Shown one piece after another: positions 44,001 to 54,700 of a stretch of DNA of 64,000 nucleotides. The stretch is from Blattamonas nauphoetae (taxonomy: Eukaryota > Preaxostyla > Oxymonadida): positions 124,001 to 188,000 of the forward strand of contig JARBJD010000109.1 in the NCBI GenBank assembly GCA_033064195.1, given 5' to 3'. Each line of letters starts with the position of its first letter. The stretch's first letter is position 1. Under the pieces are notes generated by a model, which saw nothing but the letters and a program-made list of their open reading frames with translations, was not told the origin of the DNA and did not search any database. The position numbers and the translations under genes were made by a program.

Positions 44001-47000
44001 GACAAAAAGCGAGGACGAAGAGTCAGTCAACTTGCAGACGCTCTTCATAGCCGCGGGCCATCGTTTCCACCAAGCTCACTCACACCGGCTTCACGTGGTA
44101 GCAGCAATTCCAGGGACGAAAAACCAATCCCCAAAATGCCGAGTTTATCTGTCTCTCCACCATCGGTACATCTGGGCCCTCAGAAACATTATTCTCTCTT
44201 TGATTCATCTCCGAAACATCAGTCGACTCCTCTCTTTCCACGCACACCGAAAGAACAAGGCACGCCACCCTATTTCCTTGAACCGACAATGACTCGCACA
44301 ACACCTGCTCTGCTCCATGAGCACGACTTTGAGCTCACTAATGCATCCTCTGACGATCGATTGAACGACACAAATACAACGCCGCCAACAGCCCACCCAC
44401 TCAACAGAGGGGTCATCCACAACCATCGCTTCTCTGATTCTCAAACAAGTCTCGTCTCAAACTCTGCTCATCAGGATACAAGTTCAAACGAACAGGCGGA
44501 TAGTGCAGATATCGACGAAATGAACTCAGAGGCCCAAGAAGAAAACTTCCACATTGTTGGAACTCCAGACTACATCGCTCCAGAGACAATTCAAGGATGG
44601 AGCTATGGACGAACGTTTACGATAGATTGGTGGGCTGTTGGAGTGATATTCTTCGAATTGTTGACAGGAAACACTCCTTTCAATGCTCCAACAAAGGAGG
44701 AAGTCTTCAAAAAGATTGTCGAAGTAGATTCCAACCAAATCATCGACGAAGCAGTTGCTGCATTGAAAGAAAATGGAGAGACTCTCAGCGAATCTGCGAT
44801 CAGCCTTCTCAAAGGTCTACTCCAAAAAGATCCTGAACAACGATTGGGAACGCAAGGAGCCTTTGAAGTGAAGGAGCATCCTTTCTTTGAAGGGATGGAT
44901 TGGAGCACAGTCTTTGATACAGAACCACCATTCATTCCTGAAGTCGAGGAGAAACCGGAGGCACCTGATAAAGACGAGGAAGAGACCGATGAGATCGCTT
45001 ATTTCAGAACTCGTGAAGACCGCTTCCCAACCGCACTGATCGACACAAGTGATGTGGAAGACGATCTCAAAGCAGCAAAGATCAAGCGAGCTCACGATCG
45101 ATTCAACCAACACTCCCTCCGACTTTCGAAAGTGGTCAAGACGAACAGACGCTTGCGGACTCACAAGAACAGAACATTATTCCACACTCGTGTCTTCCGA
45201 CCGGATCAACTTCCGTTCAAGCCTCACGACCCTCTGAAGAAGGACCATCCTGAGATGAAGCGACCGAAAGCAATCAATGCTGGAATCCATAAGTTGGATA
45301 GCATCGCAGAGGGCGATCAGGGAAGGGAGAATCGATTGGTAACAGGGAAGGGAGACGATCGATACCAGTCGAGATCACTCAATCTCCCTTCTGTGTTCTT
45401 CACCGTCGCAAATATTCCAAGTTACAATCAACTCCATCAAAAAGATAACAATAAAGAAGCTAAAAGTAAGCGTGATGATCCAAAACGTCGAAACGATAGA
45501 AAGAAAGACGAAAAGAGGAAGGATGATAAGAAAAAGGAGAAATTCATTCATCCCTCTGGATCCGGCGATCTGAAGATCATCCGAAAAGAAAAGGACAAGA
45601 CACAGGATGGAAAATCGTCCAACAAACGTCCACACAGACACAGTCAACGAAGGGTGTCAACCAAACCACCAGTCTCAGTTCATCCTTCGCCTAAGCCCAC
45701 TGTTATCCATGAAGTCCAACCGAGTCCACCAACTGAACCGGAAAAACTTGTGAAAACTATTATGTTCCCTCACTCTGCCAGTTTTGATCGGATCAAACTG
45801 TCAGAAGACACTCATTTTGATTTTGAACCACTTCGGTCCCCACCGCCTCCTCTTTTGAAACAGCCCACCTCACCTGTTTTTGACATTCCATTCTCATCAT
45901 CCGAACAGCACACACACGCCTCTCCTGTCGAATTGGCATCAGGAGATGGTCCGAGTTTCCGAATTTATCCACACTCATTTGAATCTCAAGGCGCGTCGGG
46001 TTCATCGGTTGAGCCGCACCCAGACACCCATTCCTCCTTAGTCCATTCATCTCAACTATTTCACGCGCAGCTTAATCGTAACAAATCCTTCACAACAAGT
46101 CCCCGGGGCCAGAGCCTCAGAATAGGGACTCTTCCTTTCTCATACCATGACAACTACATGCTTCTAACTCTACAAAAGCCAAGTGACACGCCAAACACTC
46201 ATCGCCGAAGTCAGAGCTCAGTTCCTTTTTCGTTAATGCACTTAGCACTTCAAGCAACCACACCGGATTCCACTCAAACTTCATCACACGCTCCATCGCA
46301 ACACTTCCCAACACGCCCCAAAAAATCACGTACTCGACGGAAAACTGTGGCGAAACCTCTCCGGAGGACGCCAACGCAACCCTCAAAATCACCTTCCCGC
46401 CGGAAGAAATCTCCAAAAGAATCCAAAAGCGAAGATGAACGTTCTGAATCGTCTGAGCGAGGAGTGTCTTTGACTCATTCGAAGACAAAGTCGACATGGA
46501 AAACGACTGCCCCGTCATCCTGCTCTTTATGTGATTTTCATTCTTCCTTGACTCCATACGAGAGCATTTCAACACACGATGAGAGTTCCGATATAACATC
46601 GGAGTGGGTTGTGAGGTATACAGCAGGTTTTTATATCGACGAGTCGCTCTCCCCATCGCCCACTGGAGACTCAGAATTTGTGTCTGGTGTCACATCACAC
46701 GACTCAATGAACAAGACACTCGGCACTCATTCCACTCCACAAACATCTGGCGAACTCACGTCGATACGCCAGAGATCTGTTTCTCTCAGCGGAAAACAAT
46801 TTAGAGGAACTGAAGTCAGTACTTCAGCAACACCTGTCTCCAGAACGAGCATCCCACCATCGCCGATTCAACCAACAATCTCGAAAAATCCAATTCGCCA
46901 GAACGGAATGAATATTCCCAGAGCAAACATTGATCAATCAATTGTGGATTCTCCTGGCATCGCACTCGACACCACATCACTGATAACGGTTCAAAACACT

Positions 47001-50000
47001 GAACAAACCTCTACCCAACTCGATCAAGAATCGTCAAGAAATGTTGAGTCAATATTCATCATTCATCCACAAGGGGAATATGACAGTAAGGCAGTTGTTG
47101 ATGACTTTGATGGTTGGAACGAACTCGATCACATGGACGATGAATTCGTTGTGACAGACGGGCTCCTCACGGTCTCCTCGTTCGAAGGAGAGGACCAGGA
47201 ACAAGAACTGGAAGTCTTCCCTCTCGAGCAACCTCGTGTCGGATTCTTGATTGACTGGCCGTTCGTAACTGAACATATCGAAGGACATCCAAGAATGATC
47301 GATTCCAGGCGCTCCTCATCAACTCCAGTCTTCCACAAGGAACCCCTCCGCCAACTGGACAAATCAGACATTGGAATCTCCGACAGTGATACTGACAGAT
47401 CGACGAGACGGAGTCTGACGTCTCAATTAAGAACTCAATCCCTCAGCCATCACCATGAATCCCAGTCGTCGCTCCAACTGTCAACTGGAAACACACCGTC
47501 AATGGACAGCCCTCTCCAATCGCAACCGAAGAGCAATCGGAGTCCAGCAATGAATCCACGGAAACTGACAGATCCTGACAAAGTTGTGTCACCAACAAAT
47601 CCGCATCCATCTCCAACGATTTCAATGTCATCGTTATCTCGATCTCATGTCAGGTCAGATTCATTCACGAACATCAACACAAAGTCCCCGTTCTCACATA
47701 TTTTGTCGTTTGGAAGCAGCTTCACAGACAGGTCAGATTCCATGCCATCGTTCTCTCCTCTGACAAAGAAGAGAAATGATTCTACTCAATCGACCACTCC
47801 ATTCAACAGAATAGAATATCCCCTTCCTTCCGTATCTTTCAACACATTGAATCTCGAGTCAATGATCCATGATGCAACCGTCTCAACGACCACTCCCAGT
47901 CCAGTCCGTCCTCAAACAGTCTCGTCGGCACAGGGATCTCCAAGGGCCCCTCAATATTCTGCGTCACATTCACTATCTCCGTCTAATTCACAAAACGCCC
48001 AGGCAGGTGGAGCCAGAAATCCGTTCATCAGATTTACCTCGATGCCTTTTCCACAGCTTGCTGCACGCTCCAACTCCTTGTCAAAACTACAGGTTCAATC
48101 ACCATCCCTTCCTCATGATCGCAGTCGTCTCTCAATCCCTCACACGAACCAATCGAACCACAGTTTGAACCTCTCTCCTTCCCTCAAGAACCGGCACTGG
48201 AAAGGAAGGAAATCTCACCACAAATTGATGACGAAGAGAACACACTCTCTTTCAGGAATTGTACGGAAGAGCTCGCTCAGTGATGGAGAGGATGACTTCA
48301 CCGAAAGCACAGAAGATTCGATTCCACAGTTAGATTTGTTACAAAGTTTCCCACAAACTTCACCTCTGACACGATTCTTTCACGGACAAGACTCATCGCC
48401 ACTCCCAGGAACACGGTCTCCACTTGCCAATTCAACCCAGCTGTCCATGAACACACCTCCATCCACAAAGAACACATCTGTTTCTTTTACTCTCGAAAAA
48501 CCAAGCAAACAGTTTCCAAAGTTCTCTCCCATCGTAACACCTCACGGATCACTCAATTCATCACGATCATCAATTTCAAGAACACCAAGACTCTCTGTTA
48601 GACATCACCCAGATGATGAACCTGTAGAAAACGCGTTCTTCCTTGATGACTCTCCATTGAGATACGAGCCATTGATGACATGTCAATACACAAAAGGCAT
48701 CTTGACGACAGTTGTTGCAGATCAGACAGATCCACTCTCACTCCCAACCCCAGTTCCAAAACTATCGGATTCTCCAACACCACTCTTCCCAACCATTCCC
48801 CTAGCTTCTCTCATCCACCCACCCGTCCCTCCTCCACCAGTCGAGCCTGTTCTTTTCACTGAAATTATGGAGTCACTCATCTACGATAAACCACAAACTG
48901 TTCTCAACGAAGAACCGAACGATATCATCACAGTTGATAATGTCATGACACCATTCGGACTCAGTGAGATGGATTCTCTTCTCTCTGATGAAGAGGATAC
49001 TGATACCATCCTTCAAGACGCTGATGGGTCGAAAGATTGTCTTTCATTTGGAGATGCGGAACAAAACCTCAGTGACTGGCAATTCGTCCTCACATATCAA
49101 GAGCCTGTCCGCCCCACCCAAAGGCTCAAACCTGGGCAGACCCCAAATGTCAAACAACCTCCCCGACGCTTTCTGGGGAGTGGAAACATCCCAACATCAT
49201 CAACCCCAATCCCAGTTTTCTTAGCTCATCAAAATTCGCTCTTCTCCCCCTTCGGACATCGAGACGGAACATCATCTCTCGTCTCAGCAGTTCGATCACC
49301 ATTCACCGTTAATCCTTCTGTCAGTGTGGGAAAGGATCGAGGAAATCGGCATGCAAAACCACCATCACTCTCGCAATCGTTCAAGTCATCGTATACAGAA
49401 TCAGATTCGTCTCCCGAACAGGATGACATTGACTCCACCTCAAACGACGTGACCAAATTCAGCAATCATCACACACCAGGAAAGAATATCAGATTGAAGA
49501 AAATCGTGGGATTGTTTGATTCTGACGAAAGTGGCCTCGACGAAGATCTCGGAAGTGGTCAAAAAGATGTCGCAACGAATACGGTGATCTTTATTGATAA
49601 AACTGATGCCGTCTCTCCCTCTATTAACGAAAAGTTTTCTTCACCAACCCCCATCCCGCCGTTCCCGCGACAGCATTTCCGTGTCAATTCACATCACGAA
49701 ACGGACAGTGCACTGGGTACCCCACTCTCAGTTTCTGTCTCGTCCTTGAACGTGTCTCCATCACCTGCCCTTCCCCCTGTTTCATTCTTCCCCTTGAACG
49801 TATCCAAAGCGAACCCTAAACACGAAGCTAATGCTATCACTCTCCTTCCATATTCCGCTGATCTTAAATTATCTCCTCTTCACCAAAAGAACCACACTCC
49901 AAGCGTTCTCTCAGTCATCGATTCGATGAAGACAACACCAAAGACCGGCTCCCCTGAGACTCCCAACACCAGCCAGGACATCACCTGCGCCAGTCCGGAT

Positions 50001-51374
50001 AAACAAGATCCTCCAACACCATCGCCATTCTCATCCTGGACAATGGGAAACCTTGGAGACAAATCGTTTTCTTTCAAGGACACATCAGATGGAGATGGAA
50101 GCCCGAAACTCTCATCGTCAATTCCAAGTTTACAGCGGTCAACGCATAGTGACGTGGCAATCAAAGCACTTCAGTCGATGACCACAACCTTCAAGCCTCT
50201 CGAATCACAAACTTTGATCCCTCACCCTTCGGTGAAGGAGAAGCACGTCTCTGGAAAGTGGAGCTTGAAGAGAGAGGATGAAGAAAGTCCACGTGACAAG
50301 GACACTCCTCGACACAATCAATCCAGTTCACCAGATCAGCAAGGGAACCCGACAACCATCATGATCACGCAGACTGGTGGGTCTTCGTCCGTCTCTTCTT
50401 TCGAAATCCAAGCGGACATGCTCATGTCACTATCACTCCCGCTTCCTCAAGTGAATGTCCGACCTCCTCTCTACCCGTCACGCACACCGACACACCACTC
50501 GCCAATCGCTGTGATCAGCAGCATCTCCAAACCACCCCTCCAACCCTATGAATATTCGCCTGTATCAAAGTCAAGTCCATCTGCGGATAAGACCACCCAG
50601 ATAATCACTCCAACACGCACCACTTCTCTTCAGTCGACGAAATCGACATCATCTTTCTTTGATATTGTCAGTGTTCGCATGCATGCCATCAACCCACATT
50701 TTGACCGATATCGCTTCCACTCTCGCCATTGGCTCCGCTCGGGACAGTCGCCAGTCGTGTTGAAACCTGTTCTAGTTCTCCCACAACTCATTCCGCATCC
50801 TACGGCCAGTGGGAATGGAGAGAAAGCCAATATTAAACACAACACAGCGGCCAATCCATTCTCAACAGCCATGCGGACTGGGCCCTCACAGACTTCGGCC
50901 AGTCAGACAAGTGGGAGTGCCACGTCATCATTCTTGCGCCGACACAATTCTCATTCGTCTCTTCCTTCAACAGGATCGTCGTCCAGTCAATCAGGGAACC
51001 AACTCCCCACTCTTCTTTCTTCAGCTCGCCACACCATTCTGTTCGCAACAGGAAGCCCACCGTATCATCAATCACCAGGGCCCAGAATCCTCCATCTGAA
51101 CAGCCCGCAAACACCAGGTGACTTCCGTCGGAAAGAAGGAAAGAAGAAGAGGAAGGCTCAGCTCGTCCATCAGCGGTCGTTTGGGTTTGGCTCGTACGAT
51201 ACTCCTCGAATGACATTCACTCAGTACCACTTTGACCCAAACAACCGCAGCGAAGACCTGTCTGTGGCAACCATGGACGAGCAAATAGCAAAAACCATCT
51301 TTATCAACGCGGGGAGCGATCATATGCTCACTGTCGATGAAATCCCTTCGATTGTGGAAGACGAACCGAGATGA
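41016..51374 (+). CDS. Giant AGC kinase of Greatwall/Rim15 type with split kinase domain
   Basis: The frame covers 3452 residues. The start is uncertain: the first 120 residues are hydrophobic and may be read-through of small introns or 5' leader. The kinase N-lobe begins at about 301 (F-E-I-V-K-P-I-T-R-G-A-Y-G-R-V), with the lysine in Y-A-M-K-V near 345. The catalytic loop reads H-C-D-L-K-P-D-N near 440 and D-F-G is at about 460. An insertion of roughly 720 Ser/Thr/Pro-rich residues follows. G-T-P-D-Y-I-A-P-E resumes near 1182 and the C-lobe ends about 1288 at H-P-F-F. Such an insertion between D-F-G and A-P-E marks Greatwall/MASTL and Rim15 kinases, which act on endosulfines to inhibit PP2A-B55. 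The R of H-R-D is C. The remaining 2100 residues are disordered, rich in S-P and T-P sites. Ortholog identity within MAST/Greatwall is inferred. Confidence 0.8.
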   Translation: MNKIELIVKDQVLMVSIIKIQSFICHIFSVWSLNSFFHFSVGADRLLTSQHDLQTTLTGRSPDNLSLYKTPQSFVSILSSTQPLILFHFLTAVQVAENECMLLFFNISDFQLHFYFLFNSCSSQQKHQKHTSSHSPKSSRSPHHTANTGSSARPDRGPRFPLMNLNIPSIFSDEAKNAVKISTHSPFTPLTVQYETKTKPIPPASMVTEPYKTETDTLTLTSYRAPQPRMDVSPILSDQNRSTTLLTLPQSPLSPNDSTQSYPHGSEDNLLVAQTSSSIQSPAPTTVSHHSSTDEDDLTLADFEIVKPITRGAYGRVFLVRRVIHGTHKKSKEANRNHRKLYAMKVLKRSDITEEKIQKRLLFECTVMARLSMEHTKYIVRLECSFQTNDNFYLIMEFQPGGDLFTLLQSFGYLSEEHAKQYISEIILAVEFLHRHGIVHCDLKPDNLLIAADGHLRLTDFGLSFNQLYKYLDSEESVVQDEVEEVDFGDNGQTETELEKKILEMKIQRNQTPAIPGTMITNVNSNEGISEPGTDTPPSTTRQKSFDQTINNSSSIGTPNSASSNKSRKKAPDAVPLLQKTATSSPRPKSRQTIHSSSSQSLLFKGLNSPSVGSLDPKAIPHPLKSALGEHTFFDSGSIDWGDSDSSFENQTQVNEVNESKKSLTRIVNDSEQMNTFSSRMSEAERAKAQMRIMASIEDSLYTMQIPRKDSSGRVITSSAKALPSRYQMPTFEDIKKPRPKNQKKGMSVLYTPQVSHHSALGSISPLPGHRNFKAQSKQVPLDEIPRRRGAMSPQPSPSPNHSVASSGTSHRTDKWSLFPSSHTSKTQSESPIFSAGHHRNHSESFLSFQKYSPRMSQFQFNNLPDQIKQTIDLKGSLLSELKTTIHPETKGTSKPLHLELFSNYSTSLPYNAPGTLTFGSTPVSSPDRGQKNSNVYLNHNPLLFSSTPSPTPPQIRTPIAHAEPVFPLSVMDSSSDVEEVYSDGHTPTPPSDLEDKKRGRRVSQLADALHSRGPSFPPSSLTPASRGSSNSRDEKPIPKMPSLSVSPPSVHLGPQKHYSLFDSSPKHQSTPLFPRTPKEQGTPPYFLEPTMTRTTPALLHEHDFELTNASSDDRLNDTNTTPPTAHPLNRGVIHNHRFSDSQTSLVSNSAHQDTSSNEQADSADIDEMNSEAQEENFHIVGTPDYIAPETIQGWSYGRTFTIDWWAVGVIFFELLTGNTPFNAPTKEEVFKKIVEVDSNQIIDEAVAALKENGETLSESAISLLKGLLQKDPEQRLGTQGAFEVKEHPFFEGMDWSTVFDTEPPFIPEVEEKPEAPDKDEEETDEIAYFRTREDRFPTALIDTSDVEDDLKAAKIKRAHDRFNQHSLRLSKVVKTNRRLRTHKNRTLFHTRVFRPDQLPFKPHDPLKKDHPEMKRPKAINAGIHKLDSIAEGDQGRENRLVTGKGDDRYQSRSLNLPSVFFTVANIPSYNQLHQKDNNKEAKSKRDDPKRRNDRKKDEKRKDDKKKEKFIHPSGSGDLKIIRKEKDKTQDGKSSNKRPHRHSQRRVSTKPPVSVHPSPKPTVIHEVQPSPPTEPEKLVKTIMFPHSASFDRIKLSEDTHFDFEPLRSPPPPLLKQPTSPVFDIPFSSSEQHTHASPVELASGDGPSFRIYPHSFESQGASGSSVEPHPDTHSSLVHSSQLFHAQLNRNKSFTTSPRGQSLRIGTLPFSYHDNYMLLTLQKPSDTPNTHRRSQSSVPFSLMHLALQATTPDSTQTSSHAPSQHFPTRPKKSRTRRKTVAKPLRRTPTQPSKSPSRRKKSPKESKSEDERSESSERGVSLTHSKTKSTWKTTAPSSCSLCDFHSSLTPYESISTHDESSDITSEWVVRYTAGFYIDESLSPSPTGDSEFVSGVTSHDSMNKTLGTHSTPQTSGELTSIRQRSVSLSGKQFRGTEVSTSATPVSRTSIPPSPIQPTISKNPIRQNGMNIPRANIDQSIVDSPGIALDTTSLITVQNTEQTSTQLDQESSRNVESIFIIHPQGEYDSKAVVDDFDGWNELDHMDDEFVVTDGLLTVSSFEGEDQEQELEVFPLEQPRVGFLIDWPFVTEHIEGHPRMIDSRRSSSTPVFHKEPLRQLDKSDIGISDSDTDRSTRRSLTSQLRTQSLSHHHESQSSLQLSTGNTPSMDSPLQSQPKSNRSPAMNPRKLTDPDKVVSPTNPHPSPTISMSSLSRSHVRSDSFTNINTKSPFSHILSFGSSFTDRSDSMPSFSPLTKKRNDSTQSTTPFNRIEYPLPSVSFNTLNLESMIHDATVSTTTPSPVRPQTVSSAQGSPRAPQYSASHSLSPSNSQNAQAGGARNPFIRFTSMPFPQLAARSNSLSKLQVQSPSLPHDRSRLSIPHTNQSNHSLNLSPSLKNRHWKGRKSHHKLMTKRTHSLSGIVRKSSLSDGEDDFTESTEDSIPQLDLLQSFPQTSPLTRFFHGQDSSPLPGTRSPLANSTQLSMNTPPSTKNTSVSFTLEKPSKQFPKFSPIVTPHGSLNSSRSSISRTPRLSVRHHPDDEPVENAFFLDDSPLRYEPLMTCQYTKGILTTVVADQTDPLSLPTPVPKLSDSPTPLFPTIPLASLIHPPVPPPPVEPVLFTEIMESLIYDKPQTVLNEEPNDIITVDNVMTPFGLSEMDSLLSDEEDTDTILQDADGSKDCLSFGDAEQNLSDWQFVLTYQEPVRPTQRLKPGQTPNVKQPPRRFLGSGNIPTSSTPIPVFLAHQNSLFSPFGHRDGTSSLVSAVRSPFTVNPSVSVGKDRGNRHAKPPSLSQSFKSSYTESDSSPEQDDIDSTSNDVTKFSNHHTPGKNIRLKKIVGLFDSDESGLDEDLGSGQKDVATNTVIFIDKTDAVSPSINEKFSSPTPIPPFPRQHFRVNSHHETDSALGTPLSVSVSSLNVSPSPALPPVSFFPLNVSKANPKHEANAITLLPYSADLKLSPLHQKNHTPSVLSVIDSMKTTPKTGSPETPNTSQDITCASPDKQDPPTPSPFSSWTMGNLGDKSFSFKDTSDGDGSPKLSSSIPSLQRSTHSDVAIKALQSMTTTFKPLESQTLIPHPSVKEKHVSGKWSLKREDEESPRDKDTPRHNQSSSPDQQGNPTTIMITQTGGSSSVSSFEIQADMLMSLSLPLPQVNVRPPLYPSRTPTHHSPIAVISSISKPPLQPYEYSPVSKSSPSADKTTQIITPTRTTSLQSTKSTSSFFDIVSVRMHAINPHFDRYRFHSRHWLRSGQSPVVLKPVLVLPQLIPHPTASGNGEKANIKHNTAANPFSTAMRTGPSQTSASQTSGSATSSFLRRHNSHSSLPSTGSSSSQSGNQLPTLLSSARHTILFATGSPPYHQSPGPRILHLNSPQTPGDFRRKEGKKKRKAQLVHQRSFGFGSYDTPRMTFTQYHFDPNNRSEDLSVATMDEQIAKTIFINAGSDHMLTVDEIPSIVEDEPR

Positions 51375-51778
51375 GCACACTGCATCTTGTGTTAAGTATA
51401 TCACTCACGTTTCCCCTGAATCTTGTTCTGTTCATGTTGTTTCTGTTCGCTATCCTTCATACTTCCACGGTCTTCATCTCTATTTCATGGAATCCCGAGA
51501 AATCCTCTATCTCTCTTTTCCCCGTCTTAGAAGTTCTTTGTGTTTGCATTTTTGTTTCTTCCACATATTATTTGGCTTTTCATCATCAGGCTAAACGTTT
51601 TTTCATTTTGTTTCGTCTTAGTTTCATGTTTCCATTGACTTATGTCTTCACATCACATATTTTAGTTCGGTGAGATAATTCGGATGATCTTTGACAATTG
51701 GATACCAAAATCTTGTCGAAATCTCGTCAATCATGAGAGATGACCCACACTAATTTTGTGCAATCCATCCAATAATTC
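51375..51778. other. Intergenic region downstream of the kinase gene
   Basis: About 400 bp, pyrimidine-rich at its left (probable 3' UTR of the kinase) and AT-rich at its right (promoter side of the next gene). No gene or repeat is evident. The short hydrophobic frames within are composition effects. Confidence 0.5.
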
Positions 51779-54700
51779 ATGGCTACATCAGGTTTCATTT
51801 TATCTTTATTTGAATAGATTGATCATTTTTATTATGTTTTTTCTGTTAGATTGTTTGGAAAAATTTCAATCAGCTCTGGAAGGTGATGATGAAGACACAA
51901 TCATCTCTTGTGCTCAAGAATTTCTGAACGTCTTCTCCAAACCATCAGTTCGAAAAAAATCAACTGAACTTTCATCAAACTCACTTATTTTGAGTCTTTT
52001 AACGCATATTGAGTATAATATTCTTCATTTTCTCATTTTCCTTAGGACAATTTCACATGACAAAAATATCCTTCTAGATTGTCTTCGTTTCGCATTTTCT
52101 CGTGAGGACAACGTTGAAACCTTCTTAGAGAACCAAGGAATAGATTTATTGGAGAGTATTCTCAAAGACACAAAATCATCTGAACTTATTCAACAGAAAG
52201 CTTTGGAATGTCATTGGGCTTTATGTCTTTCTCGGAACTATTTAGATTCCTTGGATGTTTCAACATTGCTCAACTTGATCCTTCCCTACTTCCAAAAATC
52301 TGATGTCTCATCGACAACTCTTCAACCAATCACAGGATGCGTTCAACGACTTTGTAAAAGTCAAGAAATGAAAACTACACTTTTAGAATTCGAAGATTAT
52401 GATGTTTTCGGGTTGATATGTTCGTCTTTGCGGACACATGGAACGTCAGATTCGTCATTCGTTCAATCAGCGACAGGCGCATTGGTATCTCTCTTGAACA
52501 AGCCCCATTCAGATTTGTTGGGATCCAAAGTCATCCAATTTAACTACGTTCAAGCAATATGTGAAACACTCATTCACTTTGGGACGACGCAACCGACCAT
52601 CGCAGAGAATTGCCTTGGTGGGCTGTGGTTGAGTAGCATGATGCCATCAGTCCAGAAAAATCTCTCAGAAATCGAGGGAATTCAAATTCATCCGTTTTTA
52701 GAGAGTACTATCCATTTTGCAGAAAAGTCTCTTTTTTCGACTCTAAACCAAATAATTCCAGTTCTTATTTCGAGTTCAACGACGCTTGAGTATTCGTGCT
52801 CACTCCTTTCCACTCTTTCACAATCCCCATCTCTCCTCATCCCAGTTGTACAAACCACACTGTCTCTGATTCTCGGATACTCAACGAAAGTCGATGATGG
52901 AGAGTCTCCTTCTCCGCAAATCGTGAATCTTCTGTTGTCTGTCTTCTCGCGGTTCACATTCACCCTTTCGTCGTACTTCTCCAACCATCCTGTTTTTCTC
53001 CCACATTCCCTTTTCGCGTCTCTCCTCACCAAACTGGGTGGAATTCAGCCTTTACTCAAAAGTCTCCAAATGGTGGCTTCTCAACATGCCTCGCCAGAGA
53101 GCGGAGAACTTAATCCTGCCGCTGTGGTGAAAATTCTGTCTGCCTTCACGTTACTTCTTGGTGGAACCTTTCATCCATGTTCTGCGTCTTCGCACCTTTC
53201 GTTTTATGCCCCAACTTCGGACTTCCTGATCAAATCGGATGATCCGCTTACGGAACAGTCGACAAAGGTCCTCAGCTCTTCGTATTTCAATGATTCGGAG
53301 TTTCTATCAACCATCGCAAACTTCCTGATTCAAAATGTGACGAGTGACAATGATACAGATGCTGTTCCTGTCTTTCAGTTTCTTGCCTCTCTACTCAGAA
53401 ATACATCATTTCCATTAACAATTCCTTTCAACCCAAATTCTGTGATCTCTCTCCCCTTGTCACATCCTCTCGTCACTCAGATTGCCTCAGACTCCGATTT
53501 CATCACAAAAATGCAACAGTTTAATGACCAGACACAGTCCATCATATTATCTGAGTCAACAAGTATTCAAGCAGCTGTTTCTGGGCTCCCTTCACTCCTC
53601 ACCTTTTTGTCGTCTTTTCTTCAGACGGCTCTCCTGTCCTTCCAAACATTCTGGCCACCATTGTCTGATTCTGACACACTTGAGGGCGAAGATAATTTGC
53701 TCGAAGGTGAGCCCGAGAAGGATGAAGATGATTCAGCTGACCAAGCCCAACATTCTGTCCGATCTCTCTCTGCTGGCATCTCTCTCCTTGAATCACTTGT
53801 TCTCACATCGGACACAATCAGAGAAGAAGCACTCACAAATGACTCTCTTCTCCCGACTGTCGTTTCTTTCCTTCAGTATCTTCTCGATACAAGCACAGAA
53901 CCGACTGATGAATCGGACACCTCGTTCATCTTCCCACGTCAATCCAAGTTTTGTCTGATCTTATCAGCCACCATGTCAGACGCTATTCTTTCACTCACTC
54001 ATCTTGGAAAGTCGACAGAAGGAGCAACAAAAGTGATGAATGCGAACGCTCATCCAATCATTATTCGAATTCTTCAGAAATATCTCTCACTTCGAACAAA
54101 ATCTTGGAAACCTAACGAAGGAACACAAAACATCATCCGAGCTTGTCTGACATTCCTGGGAGAAGCCACGAAGTATTCTTCGATCCGGACGGCTCTCGTC
54201 TCATCACCAATATCAGAAACTCGTGACAATCTCCAAAATTGTACTGTGGACAGCTTCGCTGGACTCATTGTTGGGCTTGTCAACTCTCAGAACGAACTTG
54301 GACTCACTGAAGTCGCTACAACTCCTGCTGAGGACAAAAAGCTGGAAACGGAAAGTATCTTGTCAAATCTTACTGATCATCTCTTTTCTTGTGATACTCT
54401 CACATCACTGGGCCAAATTTGCCTCAAACTCGGACAGAATGGGGACACTCGCAAACAACTCATCCAAATCGGAGGCCTCCGTTCATTGTGGGAATCAACC
54501 ATGCTTGTTTGGGATGTCGTGAGCGAGAAAATTGGTGGTCTGAGAGAGAAAATGAGGGAGGAGACAATAAAACAGATGGGCGAGTTCATCGTAAACTGGA
54601 ACGGAATGGGACCTAATCGGAGAGCTCGAGAAGAGGATGAAATTGTTGGATGTCTCAGTGCACTTCTCTCGTCCATTCAATGTCTCACTATTGGAACAGA

